DNA of 64,000 nt from Turicibacter bilis. GTDB lineage: Bacteria > Bacillota_I > Bacilli_A > MOL361 > Turicibacteraceae. Of this stretch, positions 45,990 through 55,342 are shown in pieces. The notes under the pieces are model-generated. The model was not told the DNA's origin, ran no database searches, and saw nothing but the letters and a program-made list of their open reading frames with translations. How positions within the stretch are numbered: the stretch's first letter is position 1; each line of letters starts with the position of its first letter. A program made the translations under genes and the position numbers. The DNA lies in contig NZ_CP071249.1 in assembly GCF_024499055.1 (NCBI RefSeq), positions 2,659,001-2,723,000 of the forward strand, given 5' to 3'.

Positions 45990-48407
45990 ATGTTAGTTTC
46001 AGTGAATTGGTTAAGTCAATATATTGATTTAAGCGATATTGATCCAAAAGATTTAGCAGAAAAAATTACAAGAACAGGGATTGAAGTAGAATCGGTTAAT
46101 GTATTAGCAGATGCAACGAATGTTGTAATTGGTTATGTTGAAGAACGTGTACAACATCCAAATGCGGATAAATTATCAGTATGTCAAGTAAATGTTGGTG
46201 GAGAAGACGGTGTTGTTCAAATCGTATGTGGTGCGAAAAACGTAGCGGCTGGACAAAAAATCATCGTGGCTAAACCAGGAGCTGTTTTACCAGGAAACTT
46301 TAAAATTAAAAAATCAAAACTACGCGGTGAAGAATCTAACGGAATGTGTTGTTCATTAAAAGAGTTAGGGATTGAGCAAAAGTTAGTTCCTCAAGCTTAT
46401 GCAGATGGAATCTTCATTTGTGCAGATGATGCTCCAGTTGGAATGGACGCATTAGAATATTTAAAATTCCATGATACAGTGATTGAGCTTGGATTAACGC
46501 CAAACCGTATGGATTGTTTATCAATGTATGGCGTTGCTTACGAAGTAGCTGCTATTTTATCACGTGACGTTAAATTTGATGAAGTAACAGTGGAAGAAGT
46601 AGCAGAAGCTGCTAAAGACTTAATCAAAGTTAGCTCAAAAACTGAGAAAGCACCAATGTACTTATCACGCGTTGTGAAAAACGTTGAAATCAAAGAATCT
46701 CCACAATGGTTACAAGCTCGTTTAATCGCAGCTGGAATGCGCCCGAAAAATAACGTAGTTGACATCACGAACTATGTCATGTTAGAGATGGGACAACCAT
46801 TACATGCTTTTGATTACGATACAATCGCTTCTAAAGAAATTGTTGTTCGTGAAGCCATTGCTGGTGAAACAATGAAAACATTGGATGGGCAAGATCGTGA
46901 ATTAGCAGAAGGAGATATTATCATTACGGATGGTCAAACACCAATTGCCATTGCTGGTGTGATGGGAGGAGCAGCGACTGAGGTTACAGATAATACAACA
47001 AACGTGTTATTAGAATCAGCATTATTCGATCGTTTATCAGTTCGTAAAACATCAACTCGTTTAGGATTACGTTCTGAATCATCAGCTCGTTTTGAAAAAG
47101 GAATTGATGCAAAACGTACAGAGTTAGCAATTAACCGTGCAGCACAGTTATTAGCTGAGTTAGCTAATGGGCAAGTATGTGCTGGAATCGTTGCTCATGA
47201 TGAGTTAACAGTTGAACCAGTAAGTATTGAAATTACAGCAGCTAAAATCAACTCAGTACTCGGAACAAACATGAGCAATGAAGAGGTAGCAAATGTTTGG
47301 ACACGATTAAACTTTACTTATGATTTAAATGGTAATGTATTTACGGTACACGTTCCATCTCGTCGATTAGATATTACAATTGTTGAGGATTTAATTGAAG
47401 AAGCGGGACGTATTTATGGGTACGATAATATTCCAACAACGTTACCTTCAACAGATATTAAAGGTGGATATAAACCAATCCAATTAATGCGCAATAAAGC
47501 ACACCAAACATTAATGGCTTGCGGATTAACACAAGTCATTACTTATTCATTAACAAGTGCTGAAAAAGCAGAGCAATTCTTATCGATCCCAGCTAACAAG
47601 AAAGAATTAGTTAAATTAGCGATGCCGATGAGTGAAGATCGCTCACACTTACGTCAATCAACCATTCCTCAATTATTAGAAGTAGTGCGTTATAATAATG
47701 CACGTACAATGGATACGGTAGCTATTTATGAAATTGGAAAAGTTTACGGTCAAGCTAATGGAGAATATACAGAAGAAACGAAAATTTCAGGGGCTGTGAC
47801 AGGACAAATCATTACAAATAAATGGCAAGCAAAAGTTGAAAAAGTAGACTTCTATGTGGCGAAAGGTTATGTTGATGCAGTCTTAACTGAAATGGGTCAC
47901 TTAAATGTCACTTATCGTCCAGTCGTAGCTGATGAATATAAAGAGTTCCATCCAGGACGTACGGCTATGGTTTATGTAAATGATATCTTAGTAGGGGTAG
48001 TTGGACAAGTTCATCCTGAATTACAACGTGAATTAGACTTACATGAAACATATGTATTTGAATTATCATTAGATGTGTTATTCGGATTAGAAACTTCAAA
48101 ACCTGCTTATGCAATGGTACCTAAACATCCGGGTATGACACGTGATATTGCGTTAGTCGTTGATCGTGAAGTATTAGCAGATGACTTAGTTCAAACCATC
48201 AAAAAAGCAGCTAATAAATTATTACAAACGGTTGAAGTCTTTGATATTTACGAAGGTAAAGGTGTTGAAGAAGGTAAAAAATCAGTGGCAATTTCACTTT
48301 ACTATTTAGATCGTGAAAAAACATTAACAGATGAAGATTTACAACCAACACACCAAAAAGTATTAAATGCTTTAACTAAAGAGCATGACGCTGTTTTACG
48401 TGGATAG
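45990..48407 (+). CDS. pheT: Phenylalanyl-tRNA synthetase beta chain
   Basis: PheT provides the editing site and tRNA binding for the alpha2beta2 PheRS. The 805-residue protein has the N-terminal tRNA-binding domain (about 40-150), B3/B4 editing region with TPNRMDCLSMYGVAYEVA, B5 with WTRLNF, the core-like domain around FEKGIDAKR and HPGRTAMVYV, and the C-terminal ferredoxin-fold anticodon-binding domain with KHPGMTRDIALVVD. It is co-transcribed with pheS and followed by a terminator. Confidence 0.98.
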   Translation: MLVSVNWLSQYIDLSDIDPKDLAEKITRTGIEVESVNVLADATNVVIGYVEERVQHPNADKLSVCQVNVGGEDGVVQIVCGAKNVAAGQKIIVAKPGAVLPGNFKIKKSKLRGEESNGMCCSLKELGIEQKLVPQAYADGIFICADDAPVGMDALEYLKFHDTVIELGLTPNRMDCLSMYGVAYEVAAILSRDVKFDEVTVEEVAEAAKDLIKVSSKTEKAPMYLSRVVKNVEIKESPQWLQARLIAAGMRPKNNVVDITNYVMLEMGQPLHAFDYDTIASKEIVVREAIAGETMKTLDGQDRELAEGDIIITDGQTPIAIAGVMGGAATEVTDNTTNVLLESALFDRLSVRKTSTRLGLRSESSARFEKGIDAKRTELAINRAAQLLAELANGQVCAGIVAHDELTVEPVSIEITAAKINSVLGTNMSNEEVANVWTRLNFTYDLNGNVFTVHVPSRRLDITIVEDLIEEAGRIYGYDNIPTTLPSTDIKGGYKPIQLMRNKAHQTLMACGLTQVITYSLTSAEKAEQFLSIPANKKELVKLAMPMSEDRSHLRQSTIPQLLEVVRYNNARTMDTVAIYEIGKVYGQANGEYTEETKISGAVTGQIITNKWQAKVEKVDFYVAKGYVDAVLTEMGHLNVTYRPVVADEYKEFHPGRTAMVYVNDILVGVVGQVHPELQRELDLHETYVFELSLDVLFGLETSKPAYAMVPKHPGMTRDIALVVDREVLADDLVQTIKKAANKLLQTVEVFDIYEGKGVEEGKKSVAISLYYLDREKTLTDEDLQPTHQKVLNALTKEHDAVLRG

Positions 48408-48411
48408 TGAG

Positions 48412-48447
48412 AAAAGGGGAGCAAGTTTTTATCTTGTTCCCTTTTTT
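48412..48447 (+). terminator. Terminator after pheT
   Basis: The stem AAAAGGG-G-AGCAAG pairs with CTTGTTCCCTTTT across a 7-nt loop, then T6. Confidence 0.87.
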
Positions 48448-48526
48448 GCCGCTCAATAATGAAACTAACTTTAAAAGAATCAATTATTAGCTATAATAGA
48501 AATAGACTATAGCATGAGGTGATCAA

Positions 48527-49588
48527 ATGAAAAATGAAAATTTAAATCAGTTAAGAAATCGAATTGATGAGATTAATTTACAACTTTTACAATTATTAAA
48601 TGAACGTACAGAATTAGTAGAAGCAGTGGGTCGTGAAAAAGATAAACAGGGATTAAAAAAATATGATCCCATTCGTGAACAACAAATCATTGAACAATTA
48701 AAAGAAAAAAATCAAGGACCTATGAGTGATGAAATGATGGTCCACATTTTTAAAGAAATTTTCAAAGTAAGTGTGAAATTACAAGAAGAAAAGAGCCATA
48801 AAAAAGGATTATTAGTATCGCGTAAAAATAAATCGGAAGATACAGTTATCGAAGTTAATGGAGATTCTATTGGGGAAGGAGAAGCAACCTTTGTTTTTGG
48901 ACCATGCAGTGTTGAATCACAAGAGCAAATGGAACGTGTCGCAGCTAATCTAGCTGCCAAAGGTTTAAAATATATTCGAGGAGGCGCATTTAAGCCGCGA
49001 ACATCTCCTTATGACTTCCAAGGTCTTGGAATTGAAGGCTTAAAAATCATGTCTGAGGTGGCGAAAAAATATGATTTACGCGTGATCAGTGAAATCATGG
49101 ATGCAAGTGATTTAGAAGCAGCTTTACCTTATTTAGATGTTGTGCAAATTGGTGCTCGTAATATGCAAAACTTTTCATTATTAAAAGCAGTTGGACATAT
49201 TAATAAACCTGTTTTATTAAAACGTGGATTAAGTGCAACGATTGAAGAATTTGTAAATGCTGCTGAATATATTACGATGCATGGAAATCCAAATGTTATG
49301 TTATGTGAACGTGGAATTCGTACATATGAAAAAGCAACGCGTAATACACTTGATATTTCAGCGGTCCCAATTTTAAAACGTGAGACGCATTTACCAGTTT
49401 TTGTTGACATTACTCACTCAACGGGACGTAAAGACATCTTACTTCCAATTGCAAAAGCCGCTTTAGCTGTTGGTGCAGATGGAATTATGGCTGAAGTTCA
49501 TCCAAATCCGACTGTGGCATTATCAGATGCGAATCAACAAATGAGCTTGGAAGAATTTGATGTTTTTTTCAAAAATTTATTAAGCTAG
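48527..49588 (+). CDS. aroF: Bifunctional chorismate mutase / DAHP synthase
   Basis: The 353-residue enzyme opens aromatic amino acid synthesis (3-deoxy-D-arabino-heptulosonate 7-phosphate from erythrose-4-P and PEP). Residues 1-90 form an AroQ chorismate mutase domain ([20 protein letters not shown], then [10 protein letters not shown]), which in B. subtilis AroA acts as the feedback sensor. From about 115 a type I-beta DAHP synthase follows with [26 protein letters not shown], and [10 protein letters not shown]. It lies before ccpA as aroA does in B. subtilis. The symbol aroF is a naming choice. Confidence 0.96.
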   Translation: MKNENLNQLRNRIDEINLQLLQLLNERTELVEAVGREKDKQGLKKYDPIREQQIIEQLKEKNQGPMSDEMMVHIFKEIFKVSVKLQEEKSHKKGLLVSRKNKSEDTVIEVNGDSIGEGEATFVFGPCSVESQEQMERVAANLAAKGLKYIRGGAFKPRTSPYDFQGLGIEGLKIMSEVAKKYDLRVISEIMDASDLEAALPYLDVVQIGARNMQNFSLLKAVGHINKPVLLKRGLSATIEEFVNAAEYITMHGNPNVMLCERGIRTYEKATRNTLDISAVPILKRETHLPVFVDITHSTGRKDILLPIAKAALAVGADGIMAEVHPNPTVALSDANQQMSLEEFDVFFKNLLS

Positions 49589-49670
49589 AATAAGTTAAAG
49601 TTTTCCTGCCTATAATAAAAATAATCATAAAAAAGCAAGCGATTTTAAAATGAAAATTTTCATTAAATTG

Positions 49671-49699
49671 TTGATTAATCAAATCTTTTTCGATAAAAT
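49671..49699 (+). promoter_or_regulatory. Sigma-A promoter of ccpA
   Basis: TTGATT, 17 nt and TAAAAT lie 110 bp before ccpA, giving a leader of about 100 nt. Confidence 0.68.
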
Positions 49700-49808
49700 G
49701 AATGTAGTATCGAAGATTATGACGATGTTAATGCTTACAAGGTCGTACTTTGTAGGTTAGAATGATAGATAGGTACAGGAAAATTTTAATGTATTAGGAG
49801 TTGATGTT

Positions 49809-50798
49809 ATGTCTAAAGTAACAATTTATGATGTAGCACGTGTTGCTGATGTGTCATTAGCGACAGTGTCACGCGTTTTAAATAACCCTGAAAAGGTAAA
49901 GCCGAAAACTCGTGAGCGTGTTTTAGCAGCAATTAATGAATTAGGATATCGTCCGAATGCGATTGCTCGTGGTTTAGCAAGTCGTCGTTCAACAAACGTT
50001 GGATTAATTGTTCCAACATGCTCACGTGCTTCTGTATCAGAAATGATCGATGGAGTAGCAGATATCGCTGATAAATACCGTTACTCAGTCTTCTTAAACG
50101 TGACACATAATGAAAATGATATTGCTACAAATGTATGGCAAAACATGATTGCTTCTCAAGTCGATGGTGTTTTAATGATGGCAGATAAACTGAGTGACGA
50201 TGAAATCGAGCGCTTAGCGAACGATACCGTGCCAACAGTTTTATTATCAGTTAAAGATTTAGATGGACGTTTACCAGCCGTTTTAATTGATTACGAATTA
50301 GCCGCTTATGAAGCTACTAAAAAATTAATTGAAAATGGAAATAAAGATATCGCCTTTATTACATCAAGCTCATATTATGCAATGAACGAGTTAAAAGAAC
50401 AAGGATATCGTCGTGCATTAGCAGAAGCAGGGTTAGAACCACGCATTTTAGGACTATATAATAAATTTGAAAACTCATTAGAAGCATTTAAAGAATTCTT
50501 CGCTAATAATGCGGCTCCTGATGCAGCATTAGCTGTACGTGATTCAGTGGCTGTCATGTTCATGAATGCAGCGATTGAGCATGGAATTAGTGTTCCAAAT
50601 GATTTAGAAATCATCGGATTCCAAAATACAAAATATGCGATTATGTCACGTCCACAATTAAGTACAATCAACATTCCAACGTACGATATTGGTGCTGTTG
50701 CGATGCGTTTATTAACGAAATTAATGAAAGAAGAGGAAGTAACTGAAACTCAAATCACGTTACCTCACTCATTTGTTTGGCGTAGTACAACAAAATAA
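49809..50798 (+). CDS. ccpA: Catabolite control protein A (LacI family)
   Basis: CcpA is the global carbon-control regulator of Firmicutes; with HPr-Ser-P it binds cre sites. The 329-residue protein has the LacI helix-turn-helix (TIYDVARVADVSLATVSRVL), the hinge with GLASRRS, and a periplasmic-binding-like effector core. The DNA-reading residues and hinge look normal. Position after the DAHP synthase agrees with B. subtilis aroA-ccpA. The tyrS T-box promoter begins 3 bp after the stop, with no separate terminator for ccpA, so ccpA transcripts may run into the tyrS T-box terminator. Confidence 0.93.
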   Translation: MSKVTIYDVARVADVSLATVSRVLNNPEKVKPKTRERVLAAINELGYRPNAIARGLASRRSTNVGLIVPTCSRASVSEMIDGVADIADKYRYSVFLNVTHNENDIATNVWQNMIASQVDGVLMMADKLSDDEIERLANDTVPTVLLSVKDLDGRLPAVLIDYELAAYEATKKLIENGNKDIAFITSSSYYAMNELKEQGYRRALAEAGLEPRILGLYNKFENSLEAFKEFFANNAAPDAALAVRDSVAVMFMNAAIEHGISVPNDLEIIGFQNTKYAIMSRPQLSTINIPTYDIGAVAMRLLTKLMKEEEVTETQITLPHSFVWRSTTK

Positions 50799-50800
50799 GG

Positions 50801-50830
50801 TTGACATAAACATACACAATTTGTTATAAT
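50801..50830 (+). promoter_or_regulatory. Sigma-A promoter of the tyrS T-box transcript
   Basis: TTGACA, 18 nt and TATAAT lie directly after the ccpA stop codon and predict a start near 50837. Confidence 0.82.
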
Positions 50831-50836
50831 CCAAGC

Positions 50837-51077
50837 ATTAATACTAGTGCAATGATAAGAATTTAGTAGTGATTATTAAGAGCAGTCACAGAGACTTAGT
50901 GGTAGGTGAGAACTAAGGCAGTAATAATCACGAATTACACTCTTGGAGCATGTTCATATGAACCGGTCTTTACCGTTATCAAATTGAGTGGTTGAATCAT
51001 AGATTTAACAAGTTGGGTGGTACCGCGAACTTTCGTCCCTTCATTTTATCTTTTTTAGATAGAATGAAGGGTTTTTT
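50837..51077 (+). promoter_or_regulatory. T-box leader, tRNA-Tyr type
   Basis: The T-box GGGTGGTACCGCG lies at 51015-51027. A 14-bp terminator stem starting CCCTTCATTTTATC is followed by T6. The specifier TAC (Tyr) is visible at 50936-50938 in GAATTACAC, in line with the tyrS gene. Confidence 0.95.
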
Positions 51078-51608
51078 AGTTGCGCTAGTAATCTTGGATT
51101 ACTTTAGCGTAAACTTATCCTGAACGCTAGAATATCTAACGTAGTTTAGATATTCTCATGAAGGGTTGTTAGTTCCATTTCTAGCTTTAGTAGATTATTT
51201 AATCTATCTTCCCTTGATGGACAGTGTTATCCATAGTCTATAGGCGAGGCAGAGTCGATCCCTACTAAAGGAAAAGACTTGTATTAGAGGGATGTTTGTT
51301 TAGAAAATCTTATCTATATAAGTCCAGATAAATTTTCTTCAGAGAAAATTTTTAACTGGACTATAGGCTGCCTTGATAGATAAAACATATCAGTATTTTT
51401 TATTTGCTACTCAAGATGTAGAATACTTATCTGTTTATATATAGATCATAGTTTTGCTCATTTATTAAAGAGAAAGATAGTCTGAACTAACAGAGGGTTA
51501 TTAATTCAACTTGTATAACTTTTGATTAATCAACTCATTTGATAAGGTGAATTTGGTTTTGAATTAAGACGATAGAGGATAATAAAATTATCCTACAAAA
51601 GATTAAAT
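51078..51608 (+). other. Long structured non-coding segment between the tyrS T-box and tyrS
   Basis: About 530 nt without a plausible gene. It holds several inverted repeats: CGCTAGTAATC with GATTACTTTAGCG (about 51083-51109), GAATATCTAAC/GTTTAGATATTC (51130-51155), ATGGA/TCCAT (51217-51234), a nested hairpin AGTCCAG...CTGGACT (51321-51362) enclosing AAATTTTCT/AGAAAATTT, and AGGATAAT/ATTATCCT (51577-51595) just before the ribosome binding site of tyrS. Two similar words, AGTCTATAGGCGAGGC and TGGACTATAGGCTGCC, lie about 120 nt apart. No second T-box sequence is present. Confidence 0.5.
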
Positions 51609-51620
51609 GAGGTGAAAATA

Positions 51621-52886
51621 ATGAAAAACGAATTCTTAAAAGAATTAGAGTGGCGTGGATTAATTAATGACTGCACGGATTTAGAAGCGTTAGATGCATT
51701 AATGGAAGAAGGTAAAATTACATTATACTGTGGATTTGATCCAACAGCAGATAGTTTACATATTGGTTCTTTATTACCAATTTTAACGTTAAAACGATTC
51801 CAAATGGCTGGTCATAAACCATTACCATTAGTAGGTGGAGCAACAGGATTAATCGGTGACCCAACAGGTCGTTCAGCTGAGCGTCAAGAAAATAGTCATG
51901 AGACAGTGATCAAATGGTCTGAAAGTATTAAGCGCCAGTTATCACAATTCATGGAATTTGGAGATCAACCAAATGCTGCTGAGTTAGTTAATAACTATGA
52001 TTGGACTTCAAACTTAAGCATGATTGAATTCTTACGCGATTTCGGTAAGTTTTTCAACATTAACTATATCTTAGCGAAAGATACAGTATGCTCTCGTTTA
52101 GAGCATGGGATGACATTTACTGAATTCTCTTATACTATCCTACAAGGAATGGACTTCAAACATTTATTTGAAACGAAAAACTGTGTGTTACAAATTGGTG
52201 GATCAGATCAATGGGGTAACATTACATCAGGATTAGAGTTAATTCGTAAAACAATGGGGCATGAAGCAAAAGCTGTTGGATTAACAATGCCATTAGTAAC
52301 AAAAGCAGATGGAACAAAATTTGGTAAAACTGCAGGTGGAGCAGTATGGTTAGATCGCAATAAAACGACACCTTACGAAATGTACCAATTCTTAATTAAT
52401 ACAGCAGATGAAGATGTTATTAAGTTCTTAAAATACTTCACATTCTTATCACAAGAAGAAATTGCTACAATCGAGGAAGCTTTCAAAGCTGCACCACATG
52501 AGCGTTTAGCACAAAAAACATTAGCGAAAGAAGTCGTAACAATCGTGCATGGTCAAGAGGCATACGAGCAAGCGTTAAAAATCACTCAAGCATTATTCAG
52601 TGGAAACTTATCTGAGTTAACAGCTGAAGAAATTGAGGTTGGATTCAAAGATGTACCATCAGTTGAATTAGCTGAAAATCTTAACTTAGTGGATGCACTT
52701 GTATTTACGAAAGCAGCTAGCTCAAAACGTGAATCACGTGAGTTCATCAATAATAACTCAATCTCGATTAACGGAGAAAAAGTGAACGATTTAGAATTTA
52801 CAGTTTCAAAAGAAAATGCAATCGGTGGTAAATTCACTGTTATCCGTCGTGGTAAGAAAAAATATTTCTTAATCAAACATGTTTAA
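51621..52886 (+). CDS. tyrS: Tyrosyl-tRNA synthetase
   Basis: This class I synthetase charges tRNA-Tyr. The 421-residue protein has the HIGH-type motif FDPTADSLHIGSLLPIL, the tyrosine pocket with LQGMDFKHLF and QIGGSDQWGNI, the KMSKS-type KFGKTAGGAVWLD, and a C-terminal S4-like RNA-binding domain at about 350-410 (REFINNNSISINGEKV). I chose ATG 51621, 6 nt after GAGGTG, over the GTG three codons earlier. It lies far from its T-box, which is unusual. Confidence 0.98.
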   Translation: MKNEFLKELEWRGLINDCTDLEALDALMEEGKITLYCGFDPTADSLHIGSLLPILTLKRFQMAGHKPLPLVGGATGLIGDPTGRSAERQENSHETVIKWSESIKRQLSQFMEFGDQPNAAELVNNYDWTSNLSMIEFLRDFGKFFNINYILAKDTVCSRLEHGMTFTEFSYTILQGMDFKHLFETKNCVLQIGGSDQWGNITSGLELIRKTMGHEAKAVGLTMPLVTKADGTKFGKTAGGAVWLDRNKTTPYEMYQFLINTADEDVIKFLKYFTFLSQEEIATIEEAFKAAPHERLAQKTLAKEVVTIVHGQEAYEQALKITQALFSGNLSELTAEEIEVGFKDVPSVELAENLNLVDALVFTKAASSKRESREFINNNSISINGEKVNDLEFTVSKENAIGGKFTVIRRGKKKYFLIKHV

Positions 52887-52893
52887 TAAAGTA

Positions 52894-52920
52894 AAAAGGA
52901 AGATCTATGATCTTCCTTTT
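52894..52920 (+). terminator. Terminator after tyrS
   Basis: A 12-bp perfect stem AAAAGGAAGATC/GATCTTCCTTTT has a 3-nt loop. Confidence 0.87.
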
Positions 52921-52971
52921 AATTATGATTTATTTGGCTAAAATGGACCTAAAGAGTAAAATTGAGTATAG

Positions 52972-53256
52972 CTATCTTTTCAGTAGACTTGATAATAACT
53001 CAACGTATTCTTCAAATGCTTTCCGACCAGTTAAGGTTAGTGTATAGGTAGATTTGGGTTTACGCTGAATGAAATGTTTCTCACTCAAAATATAACCTTC
53101 TTTTTCTAATTTTGATAAATGAGTACTCAAATTGCCATCTGTTGCTTCTGTGAGTTCTTTTAGCTGTTTAAAATCCTTACTTCCATCAATCAGCGAGGTG
53201 ATAATGGCCAATCGTATCTTTGATTGAAAAAGATTAGGAATATCATTGATTTTCAT
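52972..53256 (-). CDS. Winged-helix transcriptional regulator (HTH_34-like)
   Basis: This 94-residue protein is a compact winged helix: SKIRLAIITSLIDGSKDFKQ, recognition region LTEATDGNLSTHLSKLEKEG, and wing with KPKSTYTLTLTGR. It lacks the metal-binding cysteines of ArsR sensors. The type often works as a repressor of a neighbouring membrane-protein gene. The upstream gene on the same strand overlaps it by 14 nt. The 19-bp palindrome at 54086-54104 before the operon is a candidate operator, by inference. The family is good; the specific ligand is unknown. Confidence 0.83.
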   Translation of the reverse strand: MKINDIPNLFQSKIRLAIITSLIDGSKDFKQLKELTEATDGNLSTHLSKLEKEGYILSEKHFIQRKPKSTYTLTLTGRKAFEEYVELLSSLLKR

Positions 53257-54016
53257 ATGCGTGTTGCTCCATGCGATACATATTTTTGAAATAAGTCCCC
53301 ATGACTAAAAGATTGATAATTAGAAGAATCTCATCAGCCGAACTAATGATATGATGTATGATGGTGTCTAGTAGATTCATTTCTAATAACTCATTAATGA
53401 TAATTGGAGAACTAGGTAATACCCAAATAACTGCACCATAAGCGATTAAGTTTACGAAAAATCCGATTAAAAATCCTTTTTTATTCGTAATCAAGTTCAT
53501 AATAAGATAAATAAAAAGTAGGACAAGAGATATTAAAAACGGATTCATATAATCAAATCCAAGCTTAATATCATTAATAATATTAAAATCATCAACTTCT
53601 AGATTTGAAGAGGATGATATATAAGTTTGTATAAAATAAGAAAAGCGAATTTGGATAAGTGTAGCTCCAAAGAAGATAATCATAAAGCCATACATCCAAA
53701 TATGAAGTAGTTTATGAGCAAAACGGTTAGATTTTGGGAGTATTTTAAACTTTATAATAATAAATAAAGGAATGAGTAAAAAGGGGAAAAATAAATTAAA
53801 GTATCCTTGAGCCATTAATAAATGAATTCTTATATCGTTAGACATAGGGAAATAAATAATTGACAGAGATAAAATGATAGGAATAAGATAAATAGTTAAT
53901 ACTCCATAAAAGAAAAGATAAAGTTTGTTTACTCGATACGTCGTCTCATTAAGTACTTGCTTAATTTGATTTAAATCCTTTAAAGCTTCTGCTGAATTTA
54001 AGACTGATGTCGTCAT
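53243..54016 (-). CDS. Six-helix integral membrane protein of unknown function
   Basis: I do not recognise this protein. The 257 residues hold about six hydrophobic segments (near 33-55, 70-88, 103-123, 165-180, 185-205, 228-245) and a short charged N-terminus (ALKDLNQIKQVLNETTYRVNK). There is no signal peptide or catalytic motif. I start at the ATG at 54016 with GGAAGAA upstream rather than the start ten codons earlier. It overlaps the winged-helix regulator by 14 nt, so the pair is translationally coupled and probably a self-contained regulator/membrane-protein unit. Position between tyrS and yeiH looks like an insertion relative to B. subtilis, where rpsD is near tyrS. Confidence 0.75.
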   Translation of the reverse strand: MTTSVLNSAEALKDLNQIKQVLNETTYRVNKLYLFFYGVLTIYLIPIILSLSIIYFPMSNDIRIHLLMAQGYFNLFFPFLLIPLFIIIKFKILPKSNRFAHKLLHIWMYGFMIIFFGATLIQIRFSYFIQTYISSSSNLEVDDFNIINDIKLGFDYMNPFLISLVLLFIYLIMNLITNKKGFLIGFFVNLIAYGAVIWVLPSSPIIINELLEMNLLDTIIHHIISSADEILLIINLLVMGTYFKNMYRMEQHAYENQ

Positions 54017-54085
54017 AATAATTCTTCCTTTCGAATCTGATATCAAAGTACAACAGATAAAAAGAAAGTCTCAGGATGAATAAAG

Positions 54086-54104
54086 TACTTTGTAAAACAA
54101 AGTA
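54086..54104. promoter_or_regulatory. Candidate operator upstream of the membrane protein/regulator operon
   Basis: A perfect inverted repeat TACTTTGT-AAA-ACAAAGTA lies about 70-90 bp upstream of the operon start. A second half-site, CAAAGTA (54044-54050; TACTTTG on the minus strand), lies closer to the start. The regulator in the operon is the natural candidate to bind, but this is inference. Confidence 0.5.
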
Positions 54105-54162
54105 TAAACTATATTTTTCCATTTATCAATAGATGAAGAGAGATTTAATTTCGACAAAAAAT

Positions 54163-54187
54163 AAAAAAAGACGCCGGGACGTCTTTT
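54163..54187 (-). terminator. Terminator after yeiH (minus strand)
   Basis: On the minus strand a GACG/CGTC-based stem with AAAA/TTTT extension and CCCGG-containing loop is followed by T7. It lies 5 bp beyond the yeiH stop. Confidence 0.8.
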
Positions 54188-54192
54188 CTTGA

Positions 54193-55224
54193 TTAGAGTA
54201 AGATCCAAATTAAGATAATGGCAATGATTATTTGAGCAATCCCGATGGCTAAACAGTAAACACCACTCTTTAATCCAGCTTTCATTAAATCTTTAAATTT
54301 AACGCTCATTCCGATTCCGGCTAAAGCGAAGATTTCGAGGTAGTTACTGATTTGTTTAAAGCCAAGAGATATATTTTCGCTAATAAATCCAATACTGAAT
54401 AGGAAGCACATTAAGAAGAATCCTTTAACATACCAAGGGATTTTTATTTTAGCATTTGGTTTTTTATGATGTAACTCGGCGTCATGATTTTCTTCATCTT
54501 TTTTTAGTTTAGCGAACCCTAAAATAACGAATACTAGGAAAATAATTCGAACAATTTTAAAAATCGTTGCGTACTTTAAGACATCATGGTTAACCATTGA
54601 GGCACTTCCGACGACTTGTCCTACTGATTGTAATGTTCCACCGATTAAAGCGGATGATAACATCGTTTCATTTTCATATAGTAGATTTGTCAAAAATGGT
54701 AAAATCATCATTAAGATGGTACCTGTTAAGTTAACTAAGGTAATTGTAATTGATTTCTCCACATCATTTGCTTTGATGACTGGAGCTGTTGCACCGATAG
54801 CTGAAGAACCACATACAGCGTTTCCTGAGGCCATTAATAAGCGGAAATTTTCTGAAAATCCAAGCTGCTTACCGACGAATAAACAAAATGCAATCGTTAA
54901 TGCCATTTGTAAAATGATAAAGCTAACACCAGAAACCCCTAACTCTAAAATGACTGTATAGCTTAAGGTTCCACCAAGTAGAACAATTGAGTAAGATAAT
55001 AAATTTGATTCTGAAAAACGTATACCTTTATGAAGTTTTTTATGCGTTAAAACAGTATTTCCTAATAATAACCCAAGTAAAATAGCAATAGTTGCTCCTC
55101 CGAGTGTTGGAACTAATGTTCCAAGATATTTAGCTACTAAGCCGATGAGAATACAAACGATAAGACCTGGGAAGATATCTTTAAAATTTGTAAGTTTTTG
55201 TTGGATAAAGTCTTGAGTTTTCAT
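54193..55224 (-). CDS. yeiH: YeiH/YxaH-type putative anion exporter (UPF0324)
   Basis: This 343-residue protein has about ten membrane helices and belongs to the PSE (putative sulfate exporter) family; the segment GNAVCGSSAIGATAPVIKA and GGTLQSVGQVVGSASMVN are diagnostic. A transport substrate is not established for the family; YeiH is co-regulated with sulfur or cysteine metabolism in some bacteria. It is divergent from the LysR gene at 55343, the common yeiH-yeiE arrangement, and its terminator lies just downstream. Confidence 0.88.
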   Translation of the reverse strand: MKTQDFIQQKLTNFKDIFPGLIVCILIGLVAKYLGTLVPTLGGATIAILLGLLLGNTVLTHKKLHKGIRFSESNLLSYSIVLLGGTLSYTVILELGVSGVSFIILQMALTIAFCLFVGKQLGFSENFRLLMASGNAVCGSSAIGATAPVIKANDVEKSITITLVNLTGTILMMILPFLTNLLYENETMLSSALIGGTLQSVGQVVGSASMVNHDVLKYATIFKIVRIIFLVFVILGFAKLKKDEENHDAELHHKKPNAKIKIPWYVKGFFLMCFLFSIGFISENISLGFKQISNYLEIFALAGIGMSVKFKDLMKAGLKSGVYCLAIGIAQIIIAIILIWILL

Positions 55225-55275
55225 TGGTTTAATACTCCTTCTCTTAAAATCTACGCTATAAGTATATAATAGTTT

Positions 55276-55304
55276 TTGATATAATTAAAATTAATTATTA
55301 TAAT
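55276..55304 (+). promoter_or_regulatory. Sigma-A promoter of the LysR regulator
   Basis: TTGATA, 17 nt and TATAAT lie 40 bp before the lysR start. AT-rich repeats (TATAATAGTTATAATA) at and after the -10 box could be the LysR binding site. Confidence 0.65.
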
Positions 55305-55342
55305 AGTTATAATAAGATAAAATTATAGTAGAGGTGTTTCTA

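Noticed and set aside
49730-49790. Imperfect repeat CTTACAAGG/CTTTGTAGG before ccpA
   Set aside because: The arms do not match well and no known operator fits.
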